From the NCBI RefSeq assembly GCF_029240175.1, contig NZ_JARBTM010000008.1, positions 62,001 through 126,000 on the forward strand: a stretch of DNA of 64,000 nucleotides. Direction: 5' to 3'. Shown here piece after piece: positions 26,266 to 36,100 of the stretch (positions are counted from its first letter, which is position 1; every line of letters starts with the position of its first letter). The stretch comes from Anaerosolibacter sp. Lineage in GTDB: Bacteria > Bacillota > Clostridia > Peptostreptococcales > Thermotaleaceae. A program made the translations under genes and the position numbers. The notes below the pieces were generated by a model, which worked only from the letters and a program-made list of their open reading frames with translations, had not been told where the DNA came from and did no database searches.

Positions 26266-28713
26266 ATGAAAAGGGTAGGAAAATTAATTAGTCTTGTATT
26301 AATCATTTGCCTAATGGTACCTTCTTTTACGCTCGGACAAATGATAAATGCATCACCAAAGGAAAACAATGTGGATGATTTCGCTATTACTGCACCAGAA
26401 GGATATGATTTTAGTATGTCACTAATAGGGGACATAAGATTATCGGAGAAGATTACTTTACGAGCAAACTTTGGGGACAAGTTAAAAGAAAGAGGAGAGA
26501 AATTAAATATCTCTTTATCAAAAGGTATCAAGCACCTAGATGGAGAACTGAAATTCAATCTCGACTCTCAAACAGAGTATAAAGATATAAACGTGCAGGT
26601 AGAAGCGTATGGAGAGTATTATATTTCTATAGACGCTGGAGATAAGAGACGAGCTAAAGAATATTCTTTTGAGATTTATGAGAACTACGCTTCGTTTGGA
26701 CCAAAGTCAAATAAAATTGTATTTGAAAACCTTGAAGAAAATATAAAAAAACTAAAAGCAAATAAGGAGAGTAAAAAGAAAGAAGATAATTCGATTATTT
26801 CTATAAAACAAGTTGGCAAAGAGTTGAAGAAAGCAGAAGTAACAATTAAAGATATTTCCATCTCCGAACCTGTTATTGAAGAAATAAATATAACAAAACC
26901 AATTGATGGACTGCCTGGAATGCCGGAACCTATTGCTGAGGAGTTAGATGCAACTAAAGATAGTATCAGCGATGAGGACACCGAGATTCCTGAGGAAAAC
27001 ACTGTAGTTGATGAAGTCTATGGTGTTAAGACTCCAGTACGAGGGATTGAAAAATCACTAACTCTACAAGAGACTACACTAAACATAGCAACTGCAGCAA
27101 ACAGCAGGGGATTAGTTGCTGCTGATATAGTTCCTAAAGTTGCTCCACCATATATAGTGAATACACAATATCCTTTTGAATTCATTTATGGAAATGAAAG
27201 TTCTACAAGCAAAAGCAATGTAAAAATTGGCTTATATATAAATGAAACTCAAATTCATACTTTTACCACAACATTGGCAGCAAACACATATTATAAACTA
27301 TCGGTAAACTTTGGATTACAAAATCCAGGAGTGCATACTTTAAGTATGAAGGTAGACGAAGACTACATACCTAGTACATGTAGTGAAGATTTTTTATGGG
27401 CTGCAAAAGTTGGAAAGGCAGTAGAATTTAATGTCACCACTAGTCAAAGTTCCCCTCATATTGTAGGAAATTCTACACCATTTAACGTATCAATTAGAAA
27501 TATAGGGACACAGTACACAGGACCTCTTTCCTTAAGGGTATTTGACAATAATGTTTCCCAGGGAGACTTAACATTGGTTGACTTACAGCCTGGATATACC
27601 ATGTCCTTTACAATAGAACTAACAATATACACTGCAGGAAGTCATACTATAAGATTTGTCTTAGATCCTGACCGCTTACAACTTCCTGATTATTATGCAA
27701 AAGCATATACTGGTACATGGAAGGATATAACAGATATTCGTGCTAAGTCCATCAGTCTGCTGGGAACGACTCGACCAAAACAAAAAGAAACTGCTCAAGT
27801 AAGGGTGGAAATATCTAATGAGGGAACCTTAGACATAAATAACTCCTTTTACGGAACGGTAAATGCACAGAACAGAGATACAGGCGAACTTGTTGAATTA
27901 AGAGTATATAGAATCGACGGAATAGCTAAGGGAACTACTCTCGCTGCTACCATTTCATTTGTTGGGCCCGAAAGAGGAAGGTGGACTGTCAGAAATAACG
28001 TTAACTATCCACATCAAATTGCTGAAGACATAATAACTAATAATTCTGTAACAGTCCAAACGGTATTTATACTTCCGATTAGTAATACTTCAGCATATAC
28101 CCAACTCGCGGCTTTAAGCGATATGGCTTATGAAAGCTACAATCCTGAATATATACTAAGGGAGTCTGGATTGAATAATTGGCAACAGATTGAGAACGGT
28201 TCAGGGTCAAGTGGATTTAAATATATCATTATGAAAAACACATTAACGAATGAATATGTAATCGCATTCGCTGGATCAGCAGATATAGGTGATTATATAA
28301 CTGATATAGTTGAAGTTGTAATGGGAAAACATGATGTACAAGTTCCTCAAGCGGAGAATGTAGTACGAAACTTTATTAATGACTATCCAACTGCTAAGTT
28401 TGCAATAACAGGTCATTCTCTTGGTGGCTATTTGGCTGCTTGGACTGCTGCACAGATTCAAGATGAAATCATAACTACTAGCAATTTCACCAAAGCATAT
28501 ACTTATAATGCTCCTGGAATTTTTCCGGGGATGGACATAAGAGAATTATCACCACTGTATAGCGAAACAACCAATTTTATTATAAGACAAGATACATTAG
28601 TCGGTAATAGTTCATTTGCTATTCGGCATTTAGGCAATGAAATATTTTTCGAAAGTCCAGATTCAGGAATAAAGGCTCATTCTATATATCAATTTTACAC
28701 ACATAATTATTAG
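26266..28713 (+). CDS. Secreted protein with CARDB-like repeats and C-terminal lipase domain
   Basis: 815 residues. Signal peptide 1-24 (LISLVLIICLMVPSFTLG), then a lysine/glutamate-rich region to about 260. Two or three Ig-like CARDB-type domains follow, from about 285 to 600. The C-terminal alpha/beta-hydrolase of class 3 lipase type starts near 615. The nucleophile motif GHSLGGYLAAW has S718. FAGSADIGDYITDI precedes it, and the late D in RQDTLVG and H in KAHSIYQF could complete the triad. Base composition is AT-rich compared with the neighbouring genes. Membrane-protein genes follow closely; a secreted lipase with dedicated membrane partners is a possible antagonism module, but this is speculation. 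Confidence 0.75.
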   Translation: MKRVGKLISLVLIICLMVPSFTLGQMINASPKENNVDDFAITAPEGYDFSMSLIGDIRLSEKITLRANFGDKLKERGEKLNISLSKGIKHLDGELKFNLDSQTEYKDINVQVEAYGEYYISIDAGDKRRAKEYSFEIYENYASFGPKSNKIVFENLEENIKKLKANKESKKKEDNSIISIKQVGKELKKAEVTIKDISISEPVIEEINITKPIDGLPGMPEPIAEELDATKDSISDEDTEIPEENTVVDEVYGVKTPVRGIEKSLTLQETTLNIATAANSRGLVAADIVPKVAPPYIVNTQYPFEFIYGNESSTSKSNVKIGLYINETQIHTFTTTLAANTYYKLSVNFGLQNPGVHTLSMKVDEDYIPSTCSEDFLWAAKVGKAVEFNVTTSQSSPHIVGNSTPFNVSIRNIGTQYTGPLSLRVFDNNVSQGDLTLVDLQPGYTMSFTIELTIYTAGSHTIRFVLDPDRLQLPDYYAKAYTGTWKDITDIRAKSISLLGTTRPKQKETAQVRVEISNEGTLDINNSFYGTVNAQNRDTGELVELRVYRIDGIAKGTTLAATISFVGPERGRWTVRNNVNYPHQIAEDIITNNSVTVQTVFILPISNTSAYTQLAALSDMAYESYNPEYILRESGLNNWQQIENGSGSSGFKYIIMKNTLTNEYVIAFAGSADIGDYITDIVEVVMGKHDVQVPQAENVVRNFINDYPTAKFAITGHSLGGYLAAWTAAQIQDEIITTSNFTKAYTYNAPGIFPGMDIRELSPLYSETTNFIIRQDTLVGNSSFAIRHLGNEIFFESPDSGIKAHSIYQFYTHNY

Positions 28714-28778
28714 AATAGGGCATTCAAGAAGGATTAATTTCCTAACTATAGAAATAAATATATAGAAGAGTAAGATTA

Positions 28779-29141
28779 GTGTATGATACAAGGGGGAATG
28801 ATATTATTGTTCTATTAATAACATTTGCATACATGTTTCCTATTTTATACTTATTTAGAATCATATTTGGACTACTTAGGAAGGAATTTATGACTGAAGG
28901 TGGGATAAGGCATTTAAGAAAAATTCGCTTAACATCAATGGTTTATTTATTATTAAATGTTATTTTATGGATTCCCCATTCAGTAGCAGGTGCCATGTAC
29001 TACGGCTCTACAGGCAAAGTTAGTCCTGTAATCGAGTGGATATTTATGTCTTCTTTATGGAGTCCTGTCTTCTCAGCGTTGTGCACAGTCATTTCCAGTA
29101 TAGGTATAATAGTCTATTCAAAAAATCATAAAAGTACATGA
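28779..29141 (+). CDS. Small three-helix membrane protein (paralog 1)
   Basis: 120 residues if read from GTG 28779. AGGGGG at 28791 suggests a start slightly later, but no ATG fits, so the start is uncertain. Three hydrophobic segments: ITFAYMFPILYLFRIIFGLL, VYLLLNVILWIPHSVAGAM, and SLWSPVFSALCTVISSIGII. No family recognised. A second copy of the same kind lies at 29998. It lies 66 bases after the lipase gene, in the same direction, probably co-transcribed. Confidence 0.6.
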   Translation: MYDTRGNDIIVLLITFAYMFPILYLFRIIFGLLRKEFMTEGGIRHLRKIRLTSMVYLLLNVILWIPHSVAGAMYYGSTGKVSPVIEWIFMSSLWSPVFSALCTVISSIGIIVYSKNHKST

Positions 29142-29152
29142 TTTTTGAAAAT

Positions 29153-29202
29153 TTTCCTGCCTGATATATATGTACAAACAATATACATCAGACAGGAAAA
29201 AA
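29153..29202 (+). terminator. Hairpin after membrane protein paralog 1
   Basis: TTTTCCTG-CTGAT and ATCAG-CAGGAAAA arms with a loop of about 20 bases, ending in A/T-rich sequence. Confidence 0.6.
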
Positions 29203-29224
29203 TAATAAGTGTTGAAAAATGCGT

Positions 29225-29275
29225 AAAAAAGGGTAAGCTATTATTTTGAAGATGTTTGATAGCTTACCCTTTTTT
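29225..29275. terminator. Perfect 17-bp hairpin
   Basis: AAAAAAGGGTAAGCTAT and its exact complement around a 17-base loop. It separates the lipase cluster from the resolvase relic. Confidence 0.8.
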
Positions 29276-29388
29276 AGTAGAAGCAGCACTCACATAGCTG
29301 AAAAGAATATGCTCAAGTTATTTGGGAGTACATTGTAATTTTCTTATGGCTATTTTTTACACAAATCGTTGCCACATACCTTGTAAGC

Positions 29389-29685
29389 TTGAAGGAAAGT
29401 ATTGATACAACAACTAGCACAGGTAGACTTGTATTTCACATTTTTGCTGCTTTGGCTGAGTTTGAGAGAGATATTCTTAGAGAAAGAACCATGGCCGGAT
29501 TGGAGTCTGCCAGGGCAAGGGGAAGAAATGGAGGAAGACCTTCTATAATGGATAGTAAAAAAGTATCGTTGGCCAAAACGATGCTATCTGATAAAAATAA
29601 CTCTGCAGACGATATATGCAAAATATTAGGTGTTTCTAGATCAACCCTTTATAGGGCAATTAAAGATGGAGAAAATATGAATTAG
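29389..29685 (+). pseudogene. Serine recombinase (resolvase/invertase), C-terminal fragment
   Basis: 98 residues starting KESIDTTTSTGRLVFHIFAA, then LAEFERDILRERTMAGLESA and a C-terminal HTH (SADDICKILGVSRSTLYRAI). This is the E-helix and DNA-binding part of Pin/Hin-like recombinases. The N-terminal catalytic half, including the active serine, is missing; the similarity starts around VSLKES at 29380. No RBS precedes the apparent TTG. It is a relic of a recombinase that does not itself explain the 18-bp groEL duplication. Confidence 0.85.
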
Positions 29686-29741
29686 TAAAAGCAGTAAAAA
29701 TTTTAATTCTTAACGGTATTTGAAGGGCTGAAAGACATGTA

Positions 29742-29877
29742 TACTGAGCTGTTCCGTTAATAAATAATACCTGAAGGTATGAATATCTTCAGGTATTATT
29801 TATTTTCGCCGATTTTTAATTTTCACAAGACCTATTAAGCAATAACTCGCTTTTAAATTGTTACATAGAAACTCAAA
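29742..29877 (-). pseudogene. Second regulator-tail relic with hairpin
   Basis: The minus strand reads FEFLCNNLKASYCLIGLVK before a stop at 29800-29802, like the end of a small XRE protein. It is followed by a perfect hairpin AATAAATAATACCTGAAG around 29765-29806 and AACGGAACAGCTCA. The arrangement matches 25741-25880. Confidence 0.35.
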
Positions 29878-29997
29878 TAAACTTTGAAAGCCAAGATAGA
29901 GGTAAGGCAACTCATGATATGCTCCAATGTATAAGCATAATTATTAGAGCAAAATTTATAGAAGGGTAAAATGGATAGCTGTTGAATATATCATATT

Positions 29998-30357
29998 GTG
30001 AACACTTTTTGGCGAAAGGATATCACTGTTATGATTATTTTAATTATACTTGCATATATGTTTCCTGTTATGTACCTACCTAGAATTATAGTAGGTTTAC
30101 TAAGGAAAGAATTTATCGGAGCTAACGGAATAATTCGCTTAAAGAAAATATGGTGGATATCTCTCATATATCTAGTAATTAATATCATTTTTTGGTATCC
30201 CCATTTTATGGTTGGAGGAATGGCATTGTACTCTGGGTCTAGACCAATAAGCACCGAAACTAAAATGCTATTTGATGTTTCGCTATGGAGTCCTGTATTT
30301 TCGTTACTATGTTCAATTATAAGTAGTATAGCTTTAAAGATTTATCGAAAACACTAG
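29998..30357 (+). CDS. Small three-helix membrane protein (paralog 2)
   Basis: 119 residues from GTG 29998; an ATG at 30031 with GAAAGGA upstream is an alternative start. It shares with paralog 1 the segments YMFP-x-x-YL, GLLRKEF, LIYLVINIIFWYPH (against VYLLLNVILWIPH) and SLWSPVFS-LC-ISSI. About half of the residues are identical by eye. It stands alone downstream of the resolvase relic, so it is an orphan copy. Family and function are unknown. Confidence 0.6.
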   Translation: MNTFWRKDITVMIILIILAYMFPVMYLPRIIVGLLRKEFIGANGIIRLKKIWWISLIYLVINIIFWYPHFMVGGMALYSGSRPISTETKMLFDVSLWSPVFSLLCSIISSIALKIYRKH

Positions 30358-30787
30358 AATTTCATCTTGCGTTAGAATAAAGATGGCTTATTTCTTTGCA
30401 CAACAAAATAATAGGTTAAAGAAATAAAAAGATTTAACGAAATGTTGTTAGATTTTTTTATGTGTTCTGAATTGTGAGGTAAGGAAATTGCATAATGAAA
30501 GATAAGGACAGTCAATAGAAAGTTGTTTATAAAGGTGTGGATATTAAAATGCATAGTAGTTGTTTATAAGATATAGCATCTGCTATGTTTTCTAAATGGA
30601 GAAGAAAGAGCATGAGTTAAATATACAGTTAAAGCAAAAGAGCAGGCTTTTCATCCTGCTAACATTTTGCTAACGCATTGCCGATGGTTCTATTCACATA
30701 AATGAATTATGAAAATTAGAAATGTGTATTTTACTAGATTTGATGCACATAGATTTTAAAGAATTGATAACAAAACCTCATAAATTT
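30358..30787. other. Gene-free right end of the island
   Basis: No convincing gene; AT-rich with stop codons in all frames. It contains AGCAGG-CTTTTCAT-CCTGCT near 30640 and the second TAACATTTTGCTAAC copy at 30660-30674. Confidence 0.5.
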
Positions 30788-30809
30788 AATGCCAGGAATG
30801 ATGTAATAA
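30788..30809. other. Putative attR
   Basis: AATGCCAGGAATGATGTA, exact to 25486-25503, then ATAA against GTAA. It is followed at once by a strong terminator that was probably the original end of groESL. Confidence 0.65.
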
Positions 30810-30811
30810 AG

Positions 30812-30846
30812 AACCCTCTCTACATGAATGTAGAGAGGGTTTTTAT
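30812..30846. terminator. Strong hairpin terminator, likely the ancestral groEL terminator
   Basis: AACCCTCTCTACA and TGTAGAGAGGGTT around TGAA, then TTTATTTATT. It also serves the minus-strand gene that ends at 30851. Confidence 0.85.
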
Positions 30847-30850
30847 TTAT

Positions 30851-31348
30851 TTAATAAATCTCAACGTTATTGGCATGATAGGTTTCAAGATTTTGAATCA
30901 CCAGTTCCTTGGTGCTGTCATCTAGCTTATGGAGCACCAAAACAACTTCATTCTTGTTCTTCAGCCAGCTTCGCTTGGAGATGAGGGTATTCATCAAGAA
31001 TCCTAACAGAGCACCTGCAGCACCACCATAAAAGATAATAAACATGCTAGCGATAAAGGATAAAGTAGATAAACGAAGCATATCCGTATTTAGATAAACC
31101 GCTGCGAAGGCAGATAGACCACCGATGAGAAAACCGGTAAATACGCCAAACCATACATCCTCTAATCCAGATGGTGCAATCTCCCGGGAACGTTTAATCA
31201 GAACACTGGAGATTTCCTTTTCTGTGTTCTTGGTAATTTCCTTTGGAATTACCGATATGTGGCCTTTAATATTAGGGTTTACTCTCAAAGTTTTCATGCA
31301 ACGGTTTAGGTCGGGCATGTTTTTGAAAGTAGCAATAATATTATACAC
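30851..31348 (-). CDS. Membrane protein with glycine-zipper-like helices
   Basis: 165 residues from GTG 31348, chosen because AAAGGAG lies 7-8 bases upstream. A cytoplasmic-looking N-terminal part (about 1-75), two hydrophobic helices VWFGVFTGFLIGGLSAFAAV and FIIFYGGAAGALLGFLMNTLI, and a C-terminal soluble part with EVVLVLHKLDDSTKELVIQ. The pattern suggests a general-stress (YflT/DUF1269-like) type membrane protein, but I do not recognise the family with certainty. Confidence 0.65.
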   Translation of the reverse strand: MYNIIATFKNMPDLNRCMKTLRVNPNIKGHISVIPKEITKNTEKEISSVLIKRSREIAPSGLEDVWFGVFTGFLIGGLSAFAAVYLNTDMLRLSTLSFIASMFIIFYGGAAGALLGFLMNTLISKRSWLKNKNEVVLVLHKLDDSTKELVIQNLETYHANNVEIY

Positions 31349-31502
31349 AATATCAACTCCTTTCACCTATGAAATTTTAAGCTGCATCCAACACAAAGTT
31401 CTTTATATATCTTATACCCTGAGAAGGTAAAAAATATTTAGAATATTATGTATTTATTTTATTATATATAAAAATCAAAGGGAAAGCAAGGGAGTAAGGA
31501 GG

Positions 31503-31618
31503 GCTAGTAGTTAGTGGTTAGTAGTTAATGGTTTTAGGGTGGACATTGTAAGTACTAAAAAAATAAAGATCTAAAAGATAGACATACAAGCCACTATCTA
31601 CTAGCGACTAACTACTAT
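31503..31618. repeat. CTAGTAGTTAGTGGTTAGTAG dyad repeat (variant family, copy I)
   Basis: The left arm CTAGTAGTTAGTGGTTAGTA is answered by CTACTAGCGACTAACTACTA about 90 bases on. The architecture is the same as the AGCGAGTAGC repeats but with different unit bases. Confidence 0.65.
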
Positions 31619-31650
31619 CCCTTTAGATCTTTTTACCCTTCTATAAAGCT

Positions 31651-31929
31651 TTACTTCAATTCGCTTTTCATCTGATTGAATTTATCCTTGGCTGTCTGTA
31701 CGTCTTGTGTGGGTGCCTTTTTCAAGTTGTACCAGCCTCTTTGAGCCATTGCTTTGAAAATGTCTTCTTGATTTGTAAATACATTTTTTTCACAGCCTTC
31801 TAACACCTGTCTTAGTTTTGGACAAGAGGACTCTGTAATACCTGCGGTATATGCAGAAGAAACCTGTTTTTCAGACATGAGAAGATCATTCATTAATTCT
31901 TTTTCTGTGAAATTTCCTTGGTGCAGCAT
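31651..31929 (-). CDS. CotF-like spore coat protein
   Basis: 92 residues from ATG 31929, preceded by AAAGGAGG at 6-7 bases. FTEKELMNDLLMSEKQVSSAY, then TESSCPKLRQVLEGCEKN and IFKAMAQRGWYNLKKAP, are the standard CotF blocks (a four-helix ferritin-like fold). The W-Y near the end is typical. Deposited in the spore coat or, in clostridia, associated with small-molecule or spore outer layers. Forms an operon with the gene at 31986. Confidence 0.85.
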   Translation of the reverse strand: MLHQGNFTEKELMNDLLMSEKQVSSAYTAGITESSCPKLRQVLEGCEKNVFTNQEDIFKAMAQRGWYNLKKAPTQDVQTAKDKFNQMKSELK

Positions 31930-31985
31930 AGGACAACCTCCTTTGTTTTCCATAGTGGGGGCAATTGTCGTAGGTAAGCGCGTTA

Positions 31986-32201
31986 TTATTGGTGGGAATT
32001 TAAGTAAGTTAATAGGGCGTTATAATTTTGCTTATGCCTTTGAGCACCTTGACGACAAATACTTTTTAACTGAGGATCCCTACAATACGCTGCATATTGA
32101 TCCATTTTTTTGTTCATCATGGATTCGTAGTTCAGCTGATCTTCTAAAACTTTTAGATTGGGTGCATCCAATTGAGGTTTTTGTTGTGTTGAATGGATCA
32201 T
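31986..32201 (-). CDS. Small CotF-related spore coat protein
   Basis: 71 residues from ATG 32201, which follows AAAGGAGG; longer in-frame starts lack a site. LKVLEDQLNYESMMNKKMDQ, then AAYCRDPQLKSICRQGAQRH, forms the two-helix pattern seen in the small partner genes placed before CotF in clostridia. Expressed with the CotF-like gene 57 bases downstream, presumably during sporulation. Confidence 0.72.
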   Translation of the reverse strand: MIHSTQQKPQLDAPNLKVLEDQLNYESMMNKKMDQYAAYCRDPQLKSICRQGAQRHKQNYNALLTYLNSHQ

Positions 32202-32443
32202 GATGAGCCTGCCTCCTTTATATGAAAAAACTAGATAAAAAACGAAGTGTTTAAGATTATTATGTGAAGAATAGTAATAGATATAGCATGCAAAAAATGA
32301 ATAGTAGTCTTGATTATAACGGGAAAAGATAATATTAATAAATTTTGCAAAAATTACTGGAAGGGATGACTGCATAAAAATACCAGTAATCTAGATTCAT
32401 AACCATGGTATGAAAGGAAAAAATAATGATAAGGAGGCATCGT

Positions 32444-32620
32444 ATGGACCACAATAATCAAAGTAGTGACGGATGGGAAAACGTAGAAGAAGCCATAAGG
32501 CAGTATTGGACAAAACATAACACAGATCCAAGTAACAGTTGGAGTGAAGTGAAGGATGAAATACGCTTTGGATGGCTGATGGCAAAGCAATTCAATCAGA
32601 CGAGGGAAAGCATTCATTAA
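32444..32620 (+). CDS. Small hypothetical protein, 58 aa
   Basis: ATG 32444 has a perfect AAGGAGG seven bases upstream, and 58 residues follow: acidic, W-rich (WENVEEAIRQYW, SWSEVKDEIRFGWLMAKQF). No family recognised. It is followed 25 bases later by another small gene with an equally strong RBS, so both are probably real and co-transcribed. Confidence 0.6.
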   Translation: MDHNNQSSDGWENVEEAIRQYWTKHNTDPSNSWSEVKDEIRFGWLMAKQFNQTRESIH

Positions 32621-32645
32621 GCATATTGAAAAGGAGGAAAAGTTG

Positions 32646-32840
32646 ATGAATAACTTTATGAGCAAAATTTTTAATGGTCTTCATATGAATGATATGGCGA
32701 AGCCGAAAAATAAGCCGACAGCAAGCCAAAATGCAGCTGGAATCATTCAAGATATGCCTGAAAATGTATTGTTTGGTGAAGACTCAGGAGCAATTCCACC
32801 AGACGAATTTAAGAATCAATTGGATGACGAGATTCATTAA
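32646..32840 (+). CDS. Small hypothetical protein, 64 aa
   Basis: ATG 32646 after AAGGAGGAAAAGTTG. 64 residues, hydrophilic, with DMPENVLFGEDSGAIPPDEF. No recognised domain, no membrane segment. Likely co-expressed with the 58-residue gene ahead; proximity to coat genes hints at sporulation but nothing more. Confidence 0.55.
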   Translation: MNNFMSKIFNGLHMNDMAKPKNKPTASQNAAGIIQDMPENVLFGEDSGAIPPDEFKNQLDDEIH

Positions 32841-32953
32841 AGAAGTGTCCTTAGGGTTGCTTCTATATGTAAGAAAAAAGATTGTATAAAAAATTAGAAA
32901 ATTTAAAATTTAGTGAAGTCATGAAGAAGTGAAAGAATGCATAAACTTTCATC

Positions 32954-33003
32954 ATAAATGAGTAAAACGATTTCCTGAAAAGGAAATCGTTTTACTCATT
33001 TAT
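32954..33003 (+). terminator. Perfect 23-bp hairpin with GAAA loop
   Basis: ATAAATGAGTAAAACGATTT continues to CCT and pairs completely with its complement around GAAA. It ends the small-gene unit. Confidence 0.85.
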
Positions 33004-33029
33004 AGGGCCAGATAAGTTTTTTCATATTA

Positions 33030-33058
33030 TTGAAAATAGAAAATGAATAGGATATAAT
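33030..33058 (+). promoter_or_regulatory. Sigma-A promoter of pyc
   Basis: TTGAAA, a 17-base spacer and TATAAT, 65 bases before the pyc start. Confidence 0.75.
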
Positions 33059-33123
33059 GAACGTTAATATTAAAATTTATTAATAAATATACGTTTGGTA
33101 TATATAGAATAGGGGAGAAGACA

Positions 33124-36100
33124 ATGCAACAGCATACAAAGTTTAAAAGGGTGTTGGTGGCAAATCGTGGTGAAATTGCCATAAGAGTCTTTAGAGCCTG
33201 CCATGAGTTGGGGATTCGGACTGTGGCAATTTATTCCAAGGAAGATCAATGCGCTTTATTTCGGACAAAGGCTGATGAATCCTATTTAATTGGTAAAAAC
33301 AAAGGCCCTATTGAAGCATATTTAAATATTGATGAAATCATTCGTTTGGCTCTGAAAAAAGGTGTGGATGCCATCCATCCCGGCTATGGATTCCTTTCTG
33401 AAAATCCGGAGTTTGCACGTAAATGTGAAGAATCAGGTATTGTGTTTATTGGACCCCATTATACGATGATGGAAAAGCTAGGAGACAAAATCAAGTCTAA
33501 GATTGTTGCCAAGGAGTGGGGCGTCCCTACGATTCCAGGCATAGAAAAGGCCGTCGTATCAGAACAAGAAGTGATCCATGCTGCCAATCAATGTGGATAC
33601 CCAATCATATTGAAGGCTGCAGCCGGCGGCGGCGGTAGAGGTATGCGAATTGTAAGAAAGGAAAGCGACCTTCTCAAAGAATTCCAAAGTGCGAAGAACG
33701 AAGCAAAAAAGGCATTTGGCATTGATGACATCTTTGTAGAAAAATATCTGGAAAAGCCAAAGCATATTGAGGTACAAATCCTAGGAGATGCCCATGGCAA
33801 CATCGTCCATCTCTATGAACGTGATTGTTCTATCCAAAGAAGACATCAAAAAGTCGTGGAGTTTACACCAGCATTCTCCTTATCAGATGAAAAGAGGCAG
33901 TCAATTTGTAACGATGCTTTAAAAATTGCCAGGGCTGTGAACTATAAGAATGCAGGAACCATTGAGTTTTTGGTGGATACCCATGGAAATCATTATTTCA
34001 TCGAGATGAATCCGCGGATACAGGTGGAGCATACGGTTACGGAGATGGTGACGGGGATTGATATCGTACAGAGTCAGATTTTGGTTGCTCAAGGATATCC
34101 ATTGAATTCTCTGGAGATTGGCATCGCTTCCCAGGAGGATATCCAACCGAGGGGATATGCCATCCAGTGCAGGGTAACCACAGAAGATCCTTCCAATAAC
34201 TTTGCACCAGATACAGGCAGAATTGATGTATATCGAACAGGTTCAGGATTTGGGATTCGTTTGGACGGGGGCAATGGATTTACTGGTTCAGTTGTAAGTC
34301 CTTACTATGACAGCCTATTGGTAAAGACGGTGTCCTACTCAAGAACCTTTGAAGATGCAGCAAAAAAAGCAATCCGTTCCATCAAAGAGCTAACCATTAG
34401 CGGTGTGAAGACCAATGCAGCATTTTTGATTAATGTATTAAATCATGAGGACTTCTTAAAGGGTGAATGTGACACAGGATTTTTGGCGAATCATCCTGAG
34501 CTTTTTGCGATCGGGCACAAAGCCGATAAAGAGCTCCGGGTGCTTCAATATATTGGTGAAAAGGTAGTAAATGAAACAAAGGGACTCAAAAGGGATTTTG
34601 ATGTACCTATGGTTCCAAAAGCACCGATGCCTTCCTCTCTTCACGGCACGAAGCAGATTTTGATCGAAAAGGGACCGGAAGGTGTAGTGAACTGGATCAA
34701 GGATCAAAAAAAGCTATTGCTTACGGATACCAGCATGAGAGATGCCCATCAGTCCTTAATGGCTACAAGGGTGAGAACCCGGGATATGCTGAAAATTGCG
34801 AAGGACACAGCTATTCTTGGTCAAGATTTATTCTCCCTAGAGATGTGGGGCGGCGCTACATTTGATGTGGCCTACAGATTTTTAAAGGAGTCACCTTGGG
34901 TAAGGCTGGAGGAATTAAGAAAGAAAATACCGAATGTACTGTTCCAAATGTTGGTGAGAGGTGCAAACGGCGTTGGTTACCGCAACTATCCAGACAATGT
35001 GATCCGAGAATTCATCAAGGAATCAGCAAACAGCGGCATCGATGTTTTTAGAATTTTTGACTCTTTGAACTGGCTAAAGGGTATGGAAGTCGCCATTGAT
35101 GAGGTATTAAAAAACGAAAAAATTGCAGAAGTATGTATGTGTTATACAGGGGATATTTTAGACGAGAGGAAAGATAAGTATTCCTTAGATTATTATGTGA
35201 AGATGGGGAAGGAGATTGAAAGAGCAGGTGCCCATATTCTTGCCATTAAAGACATGTCCAGCTTGCTGAAGCCCTATGCTGCATCAAAGCTGATCAAGGC
35301 TCTGAAGGATGAAATATCCATCCCTATTCACCTCCATACCCATGATACCAGCGGCAATGGGGTAGCGACCATTCTGATGGCCGCAGAGGCTGGGGTAGAT
35401 ATCGTAGATACAGCCCTAAACAGCTTATCTGGGCTAACGAGTCAGCCAGCGCTTAACTCCATCGTGGCAGCTTTGGAGAATACAGAAAGAGATACGGGCA
35501 TCCGCTTGAAGGATGTACAGAAGCTTTCAGACTATTGGAGCGATGTTAGACCTGTATATGAGCAGTTTGAATCTGGCTTAAAATCTGGAACAACAGAGAT
35601 TTATAAATATGAAATCCCAGGGGGGCAATATTCCAACTTAAAGCCCCAGGTGGAAAGCTTTGGTCTAGGTCATCGATTCAACGAAGTAAAAGAAATGTAT
35701 AAGAAAGCCAATGAAATGCTGGGAGATATTGTAAAAGTAACACCTACGTCCAAGGTGGTAGGGGACCTGGCCATCTTTATGGTACAGAATGATTTGACCC
35801 CAGAGAATATTTGCAGCAAGGGAAAAGATTTAGCCTTCCCTGATTCTTCTGTAGATTATTTTAAAGGTCTTTTAGGGCAGCCCATGGGAGGATTCCCAGA
35901 AGCATTACAGAATCTAGTTTTAAAAGGAGAACCCCATATCACCACTAGACCAGGAGAATTGTTGGAACCGGAAGATTTTTCTAAAATCGAAAAACATCTA
36001 AGCGAAAAATTCAACATTGTGCCGACCATGAGGGATATGCTGGCCTATGCCTTGTATCCTAAGGTCTTTGAAGAATATTTAACCTATATCGCTAAATATG

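Noticed and set aside
29389-29685. Functional resolvase acting as integrase of the groEL island
   Set aside because: The catalytic N-terminal half is missing, and serine recombinases do not normally leave an 18-bp target duplication.
30372-30925. Short frames in the right end of the island (30372-30554 minus, 30722-30925 plus)
   Set aside because: AT-rich, no convincing RBS, and the second runs through the terminator at 30812.
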